A stretch of 64,000 nt of DNA from Stenotrophomonas maltophilia (lineage in GTDB: Bacteria; Pseudomonadota; Gammaproteobacteria; Xanthomonadales; Xanthomonadaceae), in assembly GCA_002363385.1 (NCBI GenBank), contig DEVL01000003.1:310505-374504 (forward strand), given 5' to 3'. Under the pieces are notes generated by a model that was not told the origin of the DNA, searched no databases, and was given only the letters and a program-made list of their open reading frames with translations. Each line of letters begins with the position of its first letter. The stretch's first letter is position 1. The translations under genes and the position numbers were made by a program. Below, one piece after another: positions 1 to 10,514 of this stretch.

Positions 1-2
1 TC

Positions 3-3000
3 AACGCCGACGGCAGCTTCACCTACGCGCCGCCGGCCGGCACCACCAGCCCGGCCAGCTTCGTTTACCAGGCCTGCCTGCCGGCCCCGAACGCGGCCAT
101 CTGCGGCAGCGCCACGGTCACGCTCAACATCAACAACGGGGCGCTGGTCGCCAGCGATGACAGCTTCGGTGCGATCACCCCAGGCGGCACCACGCCCAGC
201 GTGTTGAACAACGATGCGCTCAACGGTGTCAGCCCGGCGCCCGCCGCACGTGTGTCGCTGAGTCTGGTCGGCGCGCCCAGTGGGTTCTCGATCAATCCCA
301 GCGGCACGGTTTCGGTGGCGGGCAACGCGCCCACCGGCGCGATCACGCTCAGCTACCAGATCTGCGAAACCGCGGCGGCCAACAACTGCGCCACCGCGAA
401 CATCACCCTGGTCGTTCGACCGGCCCCGGTGGATGACACGATTGCGGTGCAGGGCGGCCAGGCCAACACCGGCAACGTCTCCGGCAACGACAACATGCCG
501 GCCGGCTCCATCTGGAGCGTGGCGGCGCCGCCGCAGGGCCTGGTGTTCAACAGCAACGGCAGCTTCACCTATACGCCGCCGGCCGGCACCGTCGGTCCGG
601 TCACGTTCGCCTACCAGACCTGCCTGCCGGCCCCCGACGCGGCGATCTGCGGCACGGCGACCGCTACGCTGACCATCGCCGTCAACGCGGTGGTCGCCAA
701 CGACGACACCTTCGTCGCGCCGGTCAGTGGCGGCTCGGCCACGCCGAGCGTACTGACCAACGACTCGCTCAACGGTGTGAGTCCGCCGGCCGCTGCATCG
801 GTGCAGTTGCTGCTGGTCGGTGCACCGGCCGGCTTCGTGATCAACAACGATGGCACCGTGCAGATTCCTGCCGCAGCTACTGCCGGCTCCACCGTGCTCA
901 CCTATCAGCTGTGCGAAGCGGCATCGCCGACCAATTGCGCCACCGCTGCGATCCGCTTCGTGATCGCGCCTGCGCCGCAGAACGATGCCTTCTCCGTGCA
1001 GGCCGGTGGGTCGCTCACCAATGGCAGCGTTGCCGCCAACGACAGCATGCCGGTCGGGTCGACCTGGGCGGTGCAGGGCACCCCGCCCGCCGGGCTGGTG
1101 TTCAACGCCGATGGCAGCTTCAGCTACACACCGCCGGCCGGCACCGCCGGGGCGGTGACCTTCACCTATCAGACCTGTCTGCCGGCGCCGAACGGTGGTG
1201 TGTGTGGCACGGCGACCACGACGCTCAACGTCAACCTCGGTACGCTGGCGGCGGCGGACGACCGCTTCGTCGATATCGCGCCAGGTACGGCCACCCCCAG
1301 CGTGCTTGGCAACGATGCGCTCAACGGCGTCAGCCCGCCGGCCCCGGCCAGCGTACAGCTGAGCCTGGTCGGTGCGCCGGCCGGTTACAGCATCGCCGCC
1401 GATGGCACGATCAGTGTGCCGACGGGCGTGGTTGCCGGCGCGTCTACGCTGACCTATCAGATCTGCGAAACCGCCGCGCCGTCCAACTGCGATACCGCGA
1501 CCGTCGCGCTGGTGATCCGCCCGGCAGCGCAGAACGATGCGTATGCGGTGCAGGTCGGCGGCACGATCAGCAACGGTAACGTGGCAGCGAATGACGCCAT
1601 GCCCGCAGGGTCGACCTGGGCCGCGCAGGGGACCGTACCGGCCGGGCTGCTCTTCAATGTCGATGGCACCTTCACGTATACCCCGGTGGGCGGTACCACG
1701 GGTCCGGTCACCTTCCTCTACCAAACCTGTTTGCCCGCACCGGATGCAACGCTGTGCGCGACCGCCACCGTCACGCTCAACGTCAATGCGGGCACGCTGG
1801 TCGCGGTCGATGACACGATCAGCGGCGTTGCCGCCGGGGCCACCTCGGCGGCCAGCGTGCTGGCCAATGACACGCTCAACGGCACCACCCCGCCGTTGTC
1901 GGCCGATGTGGTGCTCAGCCTGGTGGGTGCACCGGCCGGCTTCAGCATCACGCCGGCCGGCACGATCAGCGTGGCCAGTGGTGTGATCTCGGGTCCAACG
2001 ACGCTCACCTACCAGATCTGCGAAGCCGCAGCGCCAACCAATTGCGCTACCGCCAGCGTCACCGTGGTGGTGACACCGCAGCCGCAGAACGATGCCTTCA
2101 GCGTGCAGCTGGGGCAGACGTTGAACGGCAGTGTCGCAACCAACGACAGCCTGCCCGGCGGCGCGACCTTCACGGTGCAGGGCACGGCGCCAGCAGGGCT
2201 GGCGTTCGCGCCGGACGGTGCATTCACCTACACCCCGCCGAGCGGCACGACCGGGCCGGTCACGTTCACCTATCAGGCCTGCCTGCCGAACCCGAACACG
2301 GCCCTGTGCGGCACCGCTGCGGCCACGCTCAACATCACCACCGGTGCGCTGCTTGCCGGTAACGACACGCTCAGCGGCGTCGCCCCCGGGACCACCTCGG
2401 CGGCCAGCGTGCTGGCCAACGACAGCCTTAACGGTGTCTCCCCGCCGGCCGCCGCCAGCGTGGTGCTGAGCCTGGTCGGCGCGCCCGCCGGTTTCGCGAT
2501 CACACCCAGCGGCACGATCAGCGTTGCGACCGGCACCATGGCCGGCCCGACTACGCTGACCTATCAGATCTGCGAAGCCGCCGCGCCGGGCAACTGCGCC
2601 ACCGCCACGGTGACGGTGATCGTCAGCCCGGCACCGCAGAACGATGCGTTCTCCGTGCAGGCCGGGCAGTCGCTGAGCAACAGTGTGGCGACCAACGACA
2701 GCTTGCCGCCGGGGTCCAACTGGGCCGTCCAGAGCATGCCGCCGGCAGGGCTCGCGTTCAACCAGGACGGCAGCTTCACCTATACGCCACCGAGCGGCAC
2801 GCCCAGCCCGGTGACCTTCATCTACCGCGCGTGCCTGCCGGCGCCCAACAACAGCCTGTGCAGCACGGCCACGGTCACCCTCAACATCAACAACGGCACG
2901 CTCACCGCGGGCGATGACACGCTCACCGGCGTGGTGCCGGGAGCGACCACGGGCGGCAGCGTGCTGGACAACGACAGCCTCAACGGCGTCTCGCCACCGT

Positions 3001-6000
3001 TGCCTGCCGATGTGGTGTTGAGCCTGGTTGGCGCACCGGGCGGATTCACCCTCAATCCCGATGGCACGATCAGTGTCGGTAGCGGTGTGATGTCCGGGTC
3101 TACCAACATCACCTATCAGATCTGCGAAGCGGCCGCGCCAGCCAACTGCGCTACCGCCAGTGTCACGGTGGTGGTTACGCCCGCACCGCAGAACGATGCC
3201 TTCGCCGTGCAGGCCGGGCAGACGCTGAGCAATACGGTCGCGATCAATGACGGCACACCGCCTGGCGCGCTGTTCAGCCTGCAGGGCACGCCGCCGGCGG
3301 GCCTGGTCTTCGCGCCCGATGGCACGTTCACCTATACCCCGGCCAGCGGTGTGATCGGTCCGGTCAGCCTCACCTACCGGGTGTGCCTGCCCGCGCCGAA
3401 CAGCAGCCTGTGCGGCACTGCGATCGTCACCTTCAACGTCAACAACGGTCTGCTGGTGGCCGGCGATGACACGCTCACCGGCGTGGCGCCGGGCAGCACG
3501 TCCAGCGGCAGCGTGTTGAGCAACGACAGTCTCAACGGTGTTTCACCGCCCGCACCGGCGGACGTGGTGTTGAGCCTGGTCGGTGCACCGGCCGGCTTCG
3601 GCATCACCGCGGCGGGTACCATCACGGTGGCCAGCGGCACCACGTCCGGTGTCACCACGATCACGTATCAGATCTGCGAAGCAGCGGCCCCGGCCAACTG
3701 CGATACCGCCAGCGTGACCGTCGTGGTCAGCCCCGCCCCGCAGAACGACGCGTTCTCGGTCCAGGTCGGGCAGACGCTCAGCAACACCGTGGCCGGCAAC
3801 GACGCCATGCCGCCGGGTGCCGTCTATACGGTGCAGGGCGCGTCGCCGGCGGGCCTGACCCTGGTCGCCAATGGTGGCTTCACCTATACGCCTCCGGCGG
3901 GCACGGTCAGCCCGGTCAGCTTCAGCTATCAGACCTGCCTGCCGGCGCCGTATGCCACGCTCTGTGGCATCGCCTCGGTCACCATCAACATCGACAACGG
4001 CACCCTGGTGGCCGGTGATGACGTGCTCACCAATGTTGTCCCGGGCACCTCGTCATCGCTCAGCGTGCTCGACAACGATCAGCTCAACGGTGTCAGCCCG
4101 CCGCCGGGCAGCGCGGTGCAGCTCAGCCTGATCGGTGCACCGGCCGGCTTCAGCATCCATCCGGATGGCACGATCGCGGTGGCCGTTGGCGCCCTCTCCG
4201 GTGCCAGCACGATCACCTACCAGATCTGCGAGGCCGCCGCGCCGACGAACTGCACGACCGCCACGGTCATCGTGGCCGTTACACCGGTCCCGCAGAACGA
4301 CAGCTTCACCGTGCCTGCCGGTGTGCCGCTCTCGGGCAATGTCAGCCTCAATGACAACGTCGCGCCTGGTGCGGTGTACACCCTGACCAGCGGTGCCCTG
4401 CCGGGCCTGGTGTTCAACGCCGATGGCACGTTCACCTACACCGCGCCGGCAGGCGTCACCGGTCCACAGAGCTTCACCTACCGCGTCTGTCTGGCCGCGC
4501 CCTACAGCACGCAGTGTGGGGATGCCACCGTGACGCTCACGCTGTCCGTCTCGGCCAACGTCGTGCTGGCGGTCAACGACGACTTTACCGGCACGCCGGT
4601 GGACCCGGCCGTGGGTGGCACCATCGCCCGCTCGGTGCTGGAGAACGACAGCTTCAACAACGTCTCCCCGCCACCGGTCGGCAGCGTGGTCGCAAGCCTG
4701 ACCGGCAGCACGCCCGGTTACACGATGAACAACCAGGGCCAGATCATGGTCGCGGCCGGCGTGCAGCCCGGCCAGGTGCAGCTGGCGTACCAGCTGTGTG
4801 AGAACGGCGTGCCGACCAACTGCACCACGGCGATCGCCACCGTGCGGGTACAAGGCCCGGTCGGTGCCCTGCTGGCGGTGGATGACAGTGGTGGTCCGGT
4901 CGGCCCCACCGGCAGCGTGCGCCTGCTCAACGTGTTCACCAATGACACGTTCAACACCGCATTGCTGGATCCCACCCAGGTGAGTTTCGCGCCGGTGAGC
5001 ACCAATGCACTGAGTTTCAGCGCCGACGGTTGGGTGGACGTCGCGGCAGGGCTGGCGCCGGGCAGCTACAGCACGACCTATACGATCTGCCTGATCAACC
5101 AGCCCACCGTCTGCGACACCGGCAACGTGACCGTCACCGTCATCGCGGGTGAGCCGGGCGTGGATGCCAAGGATGATCGCGTTGAGATCCCGCAGGACGG
5201 CGTGATCGAAATCGACGTGCTGGGCAACGATCGCGTCAACGGCACGCCGATCGATCCGGACACGGTCAGCGTGACCATCACCGCAGCGCCGCCGTACGGC
5301 ACCGCGACGGTAATGCCGCGTGCCCGCATCCGCTTCGCTGCACTGGCCAACTTCTCCGGTCAGCAGAGCTTCGACTATCAGGTCTGCGACGTGGCTGATC
5401 CGGCGATGTGTGCCGGTGCGACGGTCACAGTCATGGTCGACCCGAACGTACTCATCCTGGCCGATGACGCCATGACCGCCGACACCGCCGGGCCGCAGGT
5501 GATCGATGTACTGGCCAATGACAACGCCCGCACCGCACCGCTGGATCCGGCCTCGCTGCAGGTCGCGGTGGCACCGGCGCACGGCACCGTGCAGTGCGCC
5601 AACGCTCTGTGCACGTACACGCCAGCGGCCAACTTCGCCGGTACCGACAGCTTCCGCTACCGGGTCTGCGATGTATCCATCCCGACCCCGATGTGCGCCG
5701 AGGCCAATGTCGCGGTGACGGTGGCGGGCCAGCAGGCCGTGCTGCGCCTGACCAAGGTGGCCGCAAAGCGCAGCGCGCAGATCGGTGACCTGGTGCGCTA
5801 CACCGTCACCATCGACAACGTCGGCGAGGTGGATGCCAACGGCGCCACCCTGCTGGATACGTTGCCGCCGGGCTTCACGTTCGTGCGCGGTGGCTTCGCG
5901 GTGATCGATGCCGACAACGACGCGCGTACCAGCGGCGTGCAGCCGCTGCGCATCGATGGCATCGACGTGGCCGCCGGTGAGCGGGCGACGGTGGTCTACT

Positions 6001-6821
6001 ACCTGCGCGTCGGCGCGGGCACCGGCACCGGCGTGCATACCAACCGCATCACCGCCATCGATGGTGAGAACCGCACGATCGGCAACGTCGCCTCGGCCGA
6101 GGTGGACATCACCACCGATCCGCTTCTCGATGAGAGCCTGATCTTGGGCAGCGTGTTCGATGACCGCAACGGCAACGGCATCCAGGATGACGGTGAGCGT
6201 GGCGTCCCCGGCGTGCGCATCGCGGCGGTGGAAGGCCTGCTGATGGAAACCGATGCCTTCGGCCGCTACCACCTGGTTGGCATCCCCGGTGGGCAGGCAC
6301 GCGGGCGCAACTTCATCCTCAAGGTGGATCCGTCCACGCTGCCGGCCGGTGTGCGCTTCACCACGCCCAATCCGCTGGTCCGCCGCATCACCCCCGGACT
6401 GCCCGCGCGCTTCGATTTCGGTGTGCGCATGCCCGACGGTGCGCTCAGCACGTCCGGTCCGACCGCGACCGCGACCGCGGCACCGCGCCCGGCGCGCATC
6501 GAACTGGGCGAGGCGCTGTTCGCGCCTGGCAGCGCACAGCTGGGTGCTGACCGCGCGCCGGTGATCGCCACTGCCGCACAGGCACTGGCGACCCGCGGTG
6601 GCGGGCGCCTGCAGCTCACGGCCCCCACCGGCCAGGATGCGCTGGCGCGGCAACGCGCGCAGGCCCTGCAGGCGGCGCTGCGGCCGCAGCTGTCGGCACC
6701 CGTCGCGGCGGCAACGACGGTCGAGGTGCTGGGCGCGGACAGCCGCGTGCTGCACCGGTTGCGCCTGGACGATTCCCCCGAGCCTGCCAGTCCCGGTCGC
6801 CCGACCGGGGAGGGGCGCTGA
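3..6821 (+). CDS. Giant repeat surface protein, 5' end outside the window (Ig-like repeats, DUF11, SdrD-B-like, degenerate OmpA-like C-terminus)
   Basis: The frame is open to the left window edge, so the start lies outside; about 2270 codons are visible. Eight full 184-residue repeats come first (motifs VLxNDxLNGVSPP, LSLVGAPAGF, YQICEAAxPxNC, FTYTPP, CLPAPNxxLCGTA). Two degenerate units and two cadherin/VCBS-like modules follow to about 5730, then a DUF11-type domain (5740-6115), an SdrD-B-like module (VFDDRNGNGIQDDGE, 6141-6430) and a stretch resembling OmpA C-domains (ELGEALFAPGSAQL, 6500-6700) but without their peptidoglycan-binding Asp/Arg residues. This is a large exported adhesin or surface-layer-like protein by architecture; its ligand is unknown. 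Each repeat carries two closely spaced Cys pairs (C-x8-C and C-x9-C), suggesting disulfide-stabilised periplasmic or surface folding. The stop lies one base before the next gene's ATG, so the two are probably translated together. Confidence 0.85.
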   Translation, partial: NADGSFTYAPPAGTTSPASFVYQACLPAPNAAICGSATVTLNINNGALVASDDSFGAITPGGTTPSVLNNDALNGVSPAPAARVSLSLVGAPSGFSINPSGTVSVAGNAPTGAITLSYQICETAAANNCATANITLVVRPAPVDDTIAVQGGQANTGNVSGNDNMPAGSIWSVAAPPQGLVFNSNGSFTYTPPAGTVGPVTFAYQTCLPAPDAAICGTATATLTIAVNAVVANDDTFVAPVSGGSATPSVLTNDSLNGVSPPAAASVQLLLVGAPAGFVINNDGTVQIPAAATAGSTVLTYQLCEAASPTNCATAAIRFVIAPAPQNDAFSVQAGGSLTNGSVAANDSMPVGSTWAVQGTPPAGLVFNADGSFSYTPPAGTAGAVTFTYQTCLPAPNGGVCGTATTTLNVNLGTLAAADDRFVDIAPGTATPSVLGNDALNGVSPPAPASVQLSLVGAPAGYSIAADGTISVPTGVVAGASTLTYQICETAAPSNCDTATVALVIRPAAQNDAYAVQVGGTISNGNVAANDAMPAGSTWAAQGTVPAGLLFNVDGTFTYTPVGGTTGPVTFLYQTCLPAPDATLCATATVTLNVNAGTLVAVDDTISGVAAGATSAASVLANDTLNGTTPPLSADVVLSLVGAPAGFSITPAGTISVASGVISGPTTLTYQICEAAAPTNCATASVTVVVTPQPQNDAFSVQLGQTLNGSVATNDSLPGGATFTVQGTAPAGLAFAPDGAFTYTPPSGTTGPVTFTYQACLPNPNTALCGTAAATLNITTGALLAGNDTLSGVAPGTTSAASVLANDSLNGVSPPAAASVVLSLVGAPAGFAITPSGTISVATGTMAGPTTLTYQICEAAAPGNCATATVTVIVSPAPQNDAFSVQAGQSLSNSVATNDSLPPGSNWAVQSMPPAGLAFNQDGSFTYTPPSGTPSPVTFIYRACLPAPNNSLCSTATVTLNINNGTLTAGDDTLTGVVPGATTGGSVLDNDSLNGVSPPLPADVVLSLVGAPGGFTLNPDGTISVGSGVMSGSTNITYQICEAAAPANCATASVTVVVTPAPQNDAFAVQAGQTLSNTVAINDGTPPGALFSLQGTPPAGLVFAPDGTFTYTPASGVIGPVSLTYRVCLPAPNSSLCGTAIVTFNVNNGLLVAGDDTLTGVAPGSTSSGSVLSNDSLNGVSPPAPADVVLSLVGAPAGFGITAAGTITVASGTTSGVTTITYQICEAAAPANCDTASVTVVVSPAPQNDAFSVQVGQTLSNTVAGNDAMPPGAVYTVQGASPAGLTLVANGGFTYTPPAGTVSPVSFSYQTCLPAPYATLCGIASVTINIDNGTLVAGDDVLTNVVPGTSSSLSVLDNDQLNGVSPPPGSAVQLSLIGAPAGFSIHPDGTIAVAVGALSGASTITYQICEAAAPTNCTTATVIVAVTPVPQNDSFTVPAGVPLSGNVSLNDNVAPGAVYTLTSGALPGLVFNADGTFTYTAPAGVTGPQSFTYRVCLAAPYSTQCGDATVTLTLSVSANVVLAVNDDFTGTPVDPAVGGTIARSVLENDSFNNVSPPPVGSVVASLTGSTPGYTMNNQGQIMVAAGVQPGQVQLAYQLCENGVPTNCTTAIATVRVQGPVGALLAVDDSGGPVGPTGSVRLLNVFTNDTFNTALLDPTQVSFAPVSTNALSFSADGWVDVAAGLAPGSYSTTYTICLINQPTVCDTGNVTVTVIAGEPGVDAKDDRVEIPQDGVIEIDVLGNDRVNGTPIDPDTVSVTITAAPPYGTATVMPRARIRFAALANFSGQQSFDYQVCDVADPAMCAGATVTVMVDPNVLILADDAMTADTAGPQVIDVLANDNARTAPLDPASLQVAVAPAHGTVQCANALCTYTPAANFAGTDSFRYRVCDVSIPTPMCAEANVAVTVAGQQAVLRLTKVAAKRSAQIGDLVRYTVTIDNVGEVDANGATLLDTLPPGFTFVRGGFAVIDADNDARTSGVQPLRIDGIDVAAGERATVVYYLRVGAGTGTGVHTNRITAIDGENRTIGNVASAEVDITTDPLLDESLILGSVFDDRNGNGIQDDGERGVPGVRIAAVEGLLMETDAFGRYHLVGIPGGQARGRNFILKVDPSTLPAGVRFTTPNPLVRRITPGLPARFDFGVRMPDGALSTSGPTATATAAPRPARIELGEALFAPGSAQLGADRAPVIATAAQALATRGGGRLQLTAPTGQDALARQRAQALQAALRPQLSAPVAAATTVEVLGADSRVLHRLRLDDSPEPASPGRPTGEGR
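201..4634 (+). repeat. Tandem array of eight 552-bp coding repeats
   Basis: The codon for V in VLxND recurs at 201, 750, 1302, 1857, 2409, 2961, 3513 and 4065, and a degenerate copy begins at 4635. Spacing is exactly 552 bp for most units (549, 552, 555, 552, 552, 552, 552, 570). Each unit has two similar halves of about 92 residues, the first ending in the QICEAA..NC block and the second in the CLPAP..LC block. Bases 1-200 are the second half of another unit, so the array continues to the left. Nucleotide similarity is high enough to allow recombination or assembly collapse. Confidence 0.9.
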
Positions 6822-6822
6822 C

Positions 6823-9800
6823 ATGGACATGACCCTGATCCCGAGCCCGATCTCCCGTCGCCTCATCGTCGGCCTGGCCAGCGTGTTGCTGCTGGCACTG
6901 CCGGCGGCCGCCCAGCCGCTCACACCGGCGCCGTCCCCCGCGCCGATCCGCTGCGAGGCCGACAGCTGCCGCAACGATGACGGGCTGCTGCTGCGCATCC
7001 TCGATGACAGCGAGCCGGAGCTACCCGGCCGCGCGGAGCTTCCCGCGGCCGGCGCGGTGCCGGCATCGCCGGCAGTCACCCCGGATGTCGCCGCGCGTAG
7101 TGGCCAGTTCATGGCCGAGCTGCCCAACGGCGGCGTGGTGTGGGCCACCGAAGACCCGACCATGGTGCCGCCCAGCCTCAGTGTGCAGGCCGCCGCCACG
7201 GTGCCGTTCGAGAATGGCCGGGTGATCCGTCCGCTGCGCTTCCACAGCTACAACAACTACGCCTCGTTCATCCAGAAACTGGAGGTCACGCTGTATCGCG
7301 GCACCGATACCGATCTGGTCACGCCGCTGGCCCGCATCGAGCTGCCGGCCGACTATGTCGGCGACGCGGAGTGGAGCGGTGAGTTGCCACCGCAGATCAA
7401 GCTGCGTACCGGCGATGAGCTGATCTACGTGGCGCGGGCCTACGGCGCCGGTGGTGCGTTCGATGAAACCCGCCTCCAGCGCATTCAACTGGTGACCCCG
7501 GCCGATTTCGACCGTGGCCTGCAGATCACCCGCGAGAGCGTGCAGAAGACATTGGGCCAGACGTTGGATGGCGACAGCGCGCAGGACCTGCAGCTCAGCA
7601 ACAGCATTTATGGGCAGAGCATGCTCCGCCTGCAGAACATTCCCATCCACGGCTCACGTGTGCGCCTGTACGGCCGCAACCTGGAGCCCAACAGCCGCGT
7701 GCGCATCAACGGCCAGGACTTCCCGGTCGATCTGGAGCAGAAGTTCGCGGCCGAGTTTCTCGAGCCGGTGGGTGAGCATCGCTACGACGTCAGTGTCGAA
7801 TCACGGGATGCACCCTCCGCGCAGCGTCAGCTGGATGTGGATGTCACCGGCCGCTACCTGTTCCTGGTCGCCATTGCGGATGTCACCGTCTCCAAGAACA
7901 GCGCCAGCGGAAATCTGCAGCCGCTCGCCGCCGATGATCGTGACGACGACAGCTTCCTCAGCGAAGGCCGACTGGCGTTCTATCTGAAGGGCAAGCTGCG
8001 CGGCAAGTACCTGGTGACCGCACAGGCCGATACCCAGGACCGCGAGCTGAAGCATCTGTTCCGCGATTTCACCCAGGCCGACGCGCAGGACGTGTTCCGC
8101 CGTCTTGATCCGGACCTGTACTACCCGGTGTACGGCGATGACTCCACCACGTACCGCGACGTGGATACCCAGGGCCGGTTGTACCTGCGCGTGGACTGGG
8201 ATCAGAGCCAGGCGGTCTGGGGCAACTACGCCACCGGTATCACCGGCACCGAGTATGGCCAGTACGTGCGCTCGCTGTACGGCGGTGCGTTGAACTGGCG
8301 CTCGCTGGAGGCCACGCCGCTGGGCGAGGCGCGTTCGCAGGTGAAGGTGTTCGGTTCCGAGGCGCAGTCCGCCCCGGGCCACAGTGAATTCCTCGGCACC
8401 GGCGGCAGCCTGTATTACCTGCGCCACACCGATGTGCTGCCTGGCTCTGAGCAGGTGGTGCTGGAAGTGCGCGACCGCACCACCGGGCGCACCGAAACCC
8501 GCGCCACCCTGCAGGAGGGCGTCGACTACGAGATCGACAATCTGCAGGGCCGTTTGATCCTGACCCGGCCACTGGCACAGCTGACCCGCGAGAACGTGCG
8601 CAGCATCACCCGCGACATGCCGCTCGATGGCTACGACCAGTTGCTGCTGGTGGATTACGAATACGTGCCGCTGGGTTTCAGCAGCGATGACGTGACCTAT
8701 GGTGCGCGTGGCCGGCAGTGGATCGGCGATCACGTGGCGATCGGCGGCACCTGGATCGACGAAAACCGCAGCGGTGAGAACTACAGCCTCAAGGGCGCCG
8801 ACCTCACCCTGCAGGCCGGGCGCGGCACCTACCTGAAGATGGAGCAGACCCGCACGGAAGCCACCGCCGCCCCGGTGTTCTATTCGGACAACGGTGGCCT
8901 GAGCTTCATCCGCCGCAACCCGTACGAAGGCCGGCGGTCGGGCACTGCCAGCGCCGTGGAAGCGCGTGCCAACCTGCGTGAGCTGGGCTGGACCACGCAG
9001 GATTGGAGCCTGGGCGCATGGTTGCGCGACGTGGACGCCGGCTTCTCGGTCGCGCGCCAGGACACCGGCCTGCCGATCCAGGAATACGGTGCGGAGTTCC
9101 TTGGCTATCTCAACGACGATTTCAGTCTGTACGGTCGACACACCCGTACCGAACAGGGCGAACTTGCCTTGGAGCAGAGCCAGCTGACTGCCGAGTGGCG
9201 GCTGGGCAACGACGGCCAGTTGACCGGTGAACTGCGCCGCGTGCGCGAGGAACAGGCACTGCAGAGCGTGGATGCGCTGCTCGCCGCGATCGGTTACCGC
9301 CAGCGTTTTGGATCGTCCTGGGAGCTGTACGGCACCGGCCAGGTCACGCTGGACGATGACGGTGGCGCCTACGAAAAGAACGACCTGCTTACCTTGGGTG
9401 CACGATATCTGTTCGGCGATCGCAGCAGTGTCGGTGCGGAAGTGAGCGGTGGCAGCCGCGGTCATGGTGCCAAGGTCGATGGCGAGTACCGCATGGCACC
9501 GGACCACAGCCTCTACGGCAGTTACAGCTACAGCACCGACCGCACCGGCACCGATCCGCTGTTCGATACCGGCCTGCAGAGTGGCTGGACGCTGGGCCAG
9601 CGCTGGCGGCTGAGCAACCAGGTCAATGTCTACAACGAGAGCCAGTATCTGAAGGATCGCCGCCAGGACAGCGCCGGCCTCGTGCACACCTTCGGCATGG
9701 ATTTCTATCCCGCGCAGGGCTGGAACCTGGGCTTCACGATCATGGACGGCGAGCTCGATTCCACTCTCGGCCGCGTCGACCGCCGTGCCTACAGCATCAG

Positions 9801-10497
9801 TGGCGGGCGCACCGATGCGGTGGCGCAGTGGAACAGCAAGCTGGAGTACCGCCGCGACAGCGGTGCCGAGCAGCGCGAGCAGTGGGTGACAACCAACCGC
9901 CTGCTGTACAAGCTCAACGAAGACTGGCGGTTTGCGTTGCGCGCCAACTACGCCGACACCGAAGACCGCATCGACCGCCTGGCCGACGCCAAGCTGGTGG
10001 AGACCAACATGGGCTTCGCCTGGCGCCCGCACGACAACACACGCTGGGCCGGCTTCGGCAAGTTCACCTATCTCTACGACGTGGCCTCGCTTGGGCAGGA
10101 GGGCGGCAACCTGTACGACCAGCGGTCGCAGATCCTCTCGCTCGAAGGAATCCGGCAGCTCGGCGCGCGCTGGGAAGTGGCCGGCAAGCTGGCCTCGCGC
10201 TGGGGGGATTACCGCACCGGGCGCGGTGAGGGTGCCTGGTTGGACAGCCGTGCCGACTTCGCTGCCTTGCAGCTGCGCTATCGCCTGTTCGGGGAGTGGG
10301 AGGGCCTGGCCGAGCACCGCTGGTTGAAGGTGCGCGACGGCGGCGTGCGCAAAGGCTGGCTGGTGGGCGTGGATCGCCGGGTGGGGGAAAACTTCAAGGT
10401 CGGGGTGGGCTACAACTTCACCGAGTTCAGCGATGATATGACCGAGCTGAAGTTCGACCAGAAAGGGTTCTTCCTGAATATGGCGGGGTATTACTAG
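6823..10497 (+). CDS. Outer-membrane beta-barrel protein, partner of the giant repeat protein
   Basis: The 1224-residue product starts at ATG 6823, one base after the upstream stop, with GGGGAGG about 8 nt before it. A signal peptide is clear (RRLIVGLASVLLLALPAAAQ). Residues of about 30-340 look like a periplasmic/Ig-like region (RLYGRNLEPNSRVRINGQDFPV). The rest is rich in alternating aromatic and polar strands and ends GFFLNMAGYY, a terminal aromatic typical of beta-barrels assembled by Bam. Coupling to the adhesin gene suggests it exports, anchors or displays that protein. I do not recognise a named family with certainty; a TonB-dependent receptor is unlikely because no TonB box or plug was found. 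Confidence 0.75.
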   Translation: MDMTLIPSPISRRLIVGLASVLLLALPAAAQPLTPAPSPAPIRCEADSCRNDDGLLLRILDDSEPELPGRAELPAAGAVPASPAVTPDVAARSGQFMAELPNGGVVWATEDPTMVPPSLSVQAAATVPFENGRVIRPLRFHSYNNYASFIQKLEVTLYRGTDTDLVTPLARIELPADYVGDAEWSGELPPQIKLRTGDELIYVARAYGAGGAFDETRLQRIQLVTPADFDRGLQITRESVQKTLGQTLDGDSAQDLQLSNSIYGQSMLRLQNIPIHGSRVRLYGRNLEPNSRVRINGQDFPVDLEQKFAAEFLEPVGEHRYDVSVESRDAPSAQRQLDVDVTGRYLFLVAIADVTVSKNSASGNLQPLAADDRDDDSFLSEGRLAFYLKGKLRGKYLVTAQADTQDRELKHLFRDFTQADAQDVFRRLDPDLYYPVYGDDSTTYRDVDTQGRLYLRVDWDQSQAVWGNYATGITGTEYGQYVRSLYGGALNWRSLEATPLGEARSQVKVFGSEAQSAPGHSEFLGTGGSLYYLRHTDVLPGSEQVVLEVRDRTTGRTETRATLQEGVDYEIDNLQGRLILTRPLAQLTRENVRSITRDMPLDGYDQLLLVDYEYVPLGFSSDDVTYGARGRQWIGDHVAIGGTWIDENRSGENYSLKGADLTLQAGRGTYLKMEQTRTEATAAPVFYSDNGGLSFIRRNPYEGRRSGTASAVEARANLRELGWTTQDWSLGAWLRDVDAGFSVARQDTGLPIQEYGAEFLGYLNDDFSLYGRHTRTEQGELALEQSQLTAEWRLGNDGQLTGELRRVREEQALQSVDALLAAIGYRQRFGSSWELYGTGQVTLDDDGGAYEKNDLLTLGARYLFGDRSSVGAEVSGGSRGHGAKVDGEYRMAPDHSLYGSYSYSTDRTGTDPLFDTGLQSGWTLGQRWRLSNQVNVYNESQYLKDRRQDSAGLVHTFGMDFYPAQGWNLGFTIMDGELDSTLGRVDRRAYSISGGRTDAVAQWNSKLEYRRDSGAEQREQWVTTNRLLYKLNEDWRFALRANYADTEDRIDRLADAKLVETNMGFAWRPHDNTRWAGFGKFTYLYDVASLGQEGGNLYDQRSQILSLEGIRQLGARWEVAGKLASRWGDYRTGRGEGAWLDSRADFAALQLRYRLFGEWEGLAEHRWLKVRDGGVRKGWLVGVDRRVGENFKVGVGYNFTEFSDDMTELKFDQKGFFLNMAGYY

Positions 10498-10514
10498 CTT
10501 CGGCGGGTTCGGGC

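Noticed and set aside
201..4634. Direct repeats as a CRISPR array
   Set aside because: The 552-bp period, full coding content and protein-level conservation rule it out; CRISPR repeats are 24-48 bp with unique spacers.
4053..7199. Open frame of about 1050 codons on the minus strand
   Set aside because: It is the shadow of the repeat gene: low-complexity His/Arg/Gly/Asp-rich sequence with no family motif, opposite a clear coding frame.
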